From: Desulfobulbus_C sp964551175
GTDB taxonomy: Bacteria; Desulfobacterota; Desulfobulbia; Desulfobulbales; Desulfobulbaceae
Assembly: GCA_964551175.1 (NCBI GenBank)
Contig: CAZKBZ010000001.1
Span: 62,001 to 126,000 of the forward strand
Direction of reading: 5' to 3'
Length of the DNA: 64,000 nucleotides
Shown: piece by piece, positions 63,890 to 64,000 of the stretch
How positions within the stretch are numbered: the first letter of the stretch is position 1
Layout of the letters: each line of letters begins with the position of its first letter
Notes under the pieces: model-generated
Told to the model about the DNA's origin: nothing
The model's database searches: none
What the model saw: only the letters and a program-made list of their open reading frames with translations
Program-made: the position numbers and the translations under genes

Positions 63890-64000
63890 ATGAATTTCCG
63901 TGCAAGAATATCAGTTTTCCGTCAGCAGACAGGTTTGCTGCTGGTGTTGTTCCTGGCAGCCGTTGTTGTATCCGGTTGTTCTTCCAAGGTCCAGACCGTT
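63890..64000 (+). CDS. Lipoprotein, N-terminal part (3' end outside window)
   Basis: The first 37 codons are visible. They give a lipoprotein signal: basic N-terminus (MNFRARISVFRQQ), hydrophobic core (LLLVLFLAAVVV) and lipobox VSGC at residues 28-31. The gene continues beyond the window and begins right after the PEGA-like lipoprotein, so the two are probably co-expressed. Confidence 0.75.
   Translation, partial: MNFRARISVFRQQTGLLLVLFLAAVVVSGCSSKVQTV

Noticed and set aside
1..64000. CRISPR arrays, tRNA, rRNA, insertion-sequence transposases, prophage
   Set aside because: I saw no regularly spaced repeats, no cloverleaf-like or ribosomal RNA segments, and no transposase or integrase gene.

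Overview
The window looks like chromosomal scaffold from a Gram-negative anaerobe of the Desulfobacterota, most plausibly Desulfobulbales-like. This is inferred from the density of multiheme c-type cytochromes, Tat-exported molybdoenzymes, NtrC/sigma-54 regulation, a GTP-type PEP carboxykinase and a probable selenoprotein; no rRNA or tRNA is present to fix the taxonomy. Three runs of exactly 100 N are scaffold gaps.

Region A (1-13211) is an envelope electron-transfer and metal-handling locus: two related large multiheme cytochromes, two paralogous monoheme cytochromes, a tetraheme c554-like cytochrome, a cupredoxin, an FtsX-type permease with a LolD-type ATPase, a NosL-like/thioredoxin-like fusion that has lost its CxxC, three small exported ferredoxin-fold-like proteins with no cysteines in the mature part, and two NosL-family proteins. 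It resembles the accessory part of a copper-enzyme locus, but no recognisable terminal enzyme is inside the window.

Region B (13279-24035) holds a NarL-type two-component pair, rpmB, an SDR protein lacking the catalytic lysine, TPR proteins, a badly frameshifted LolA-like/beta-barrel pseudogene, and an arsR - DUF318 permease (ArsP-like) - thioredoxin locus.

Region C (24159-46125) is the centrepiece: two tandem, divergent copies of one respiratory module. Each has a PhnD-like periplasmic sensor, a histidine kinase, an NtrC-type sigma-54 activator, a NapC/NrfH-like membrane-anchored dodecaheme cytochrome, a Tat-exported four-cluster ferredoxin subunit, a Tat-exported molybdopterin subunit, a TorD-like chaperone and a TatA. 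The sensor/kinase/activator trio has the architecture of the AioXSR/ArxXSR arsenite systems. Sigma-54 promoter sequences, with inverted repeats 70-80 bp upstream, precede both cytochrome genes. No NrfD/PsrC subunit is present, so the dodecaheme cytochrome probably links the enzyme to the quinone pool. The substrates are unknown; metalloid or sulfur oxyanions are the leading guess.

Region D (46152-49580) contains a likely Moco riboswitch with moaA and a MOSC protein, then arsC with a decayed second arsC end, a MerR regulator with the three mercury-type cysteines, and a BFD-like [2Fe-2S] protein with an in-frame TGA followed by a hairpin fitting a bacterial SECIS element (probable selenoprotein).

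Region E (50024-64000) is mostly housekeeping: an M16 protease lipoprotein, TrkA/TrkH potassium uptake, PEP carboxykinase, a tandem universal stress protein, a Gate-domain membrane protein, a periplasmic solute-binding protein cut by a gap, SppA, and two lipoproteins, the last cut by the window end.
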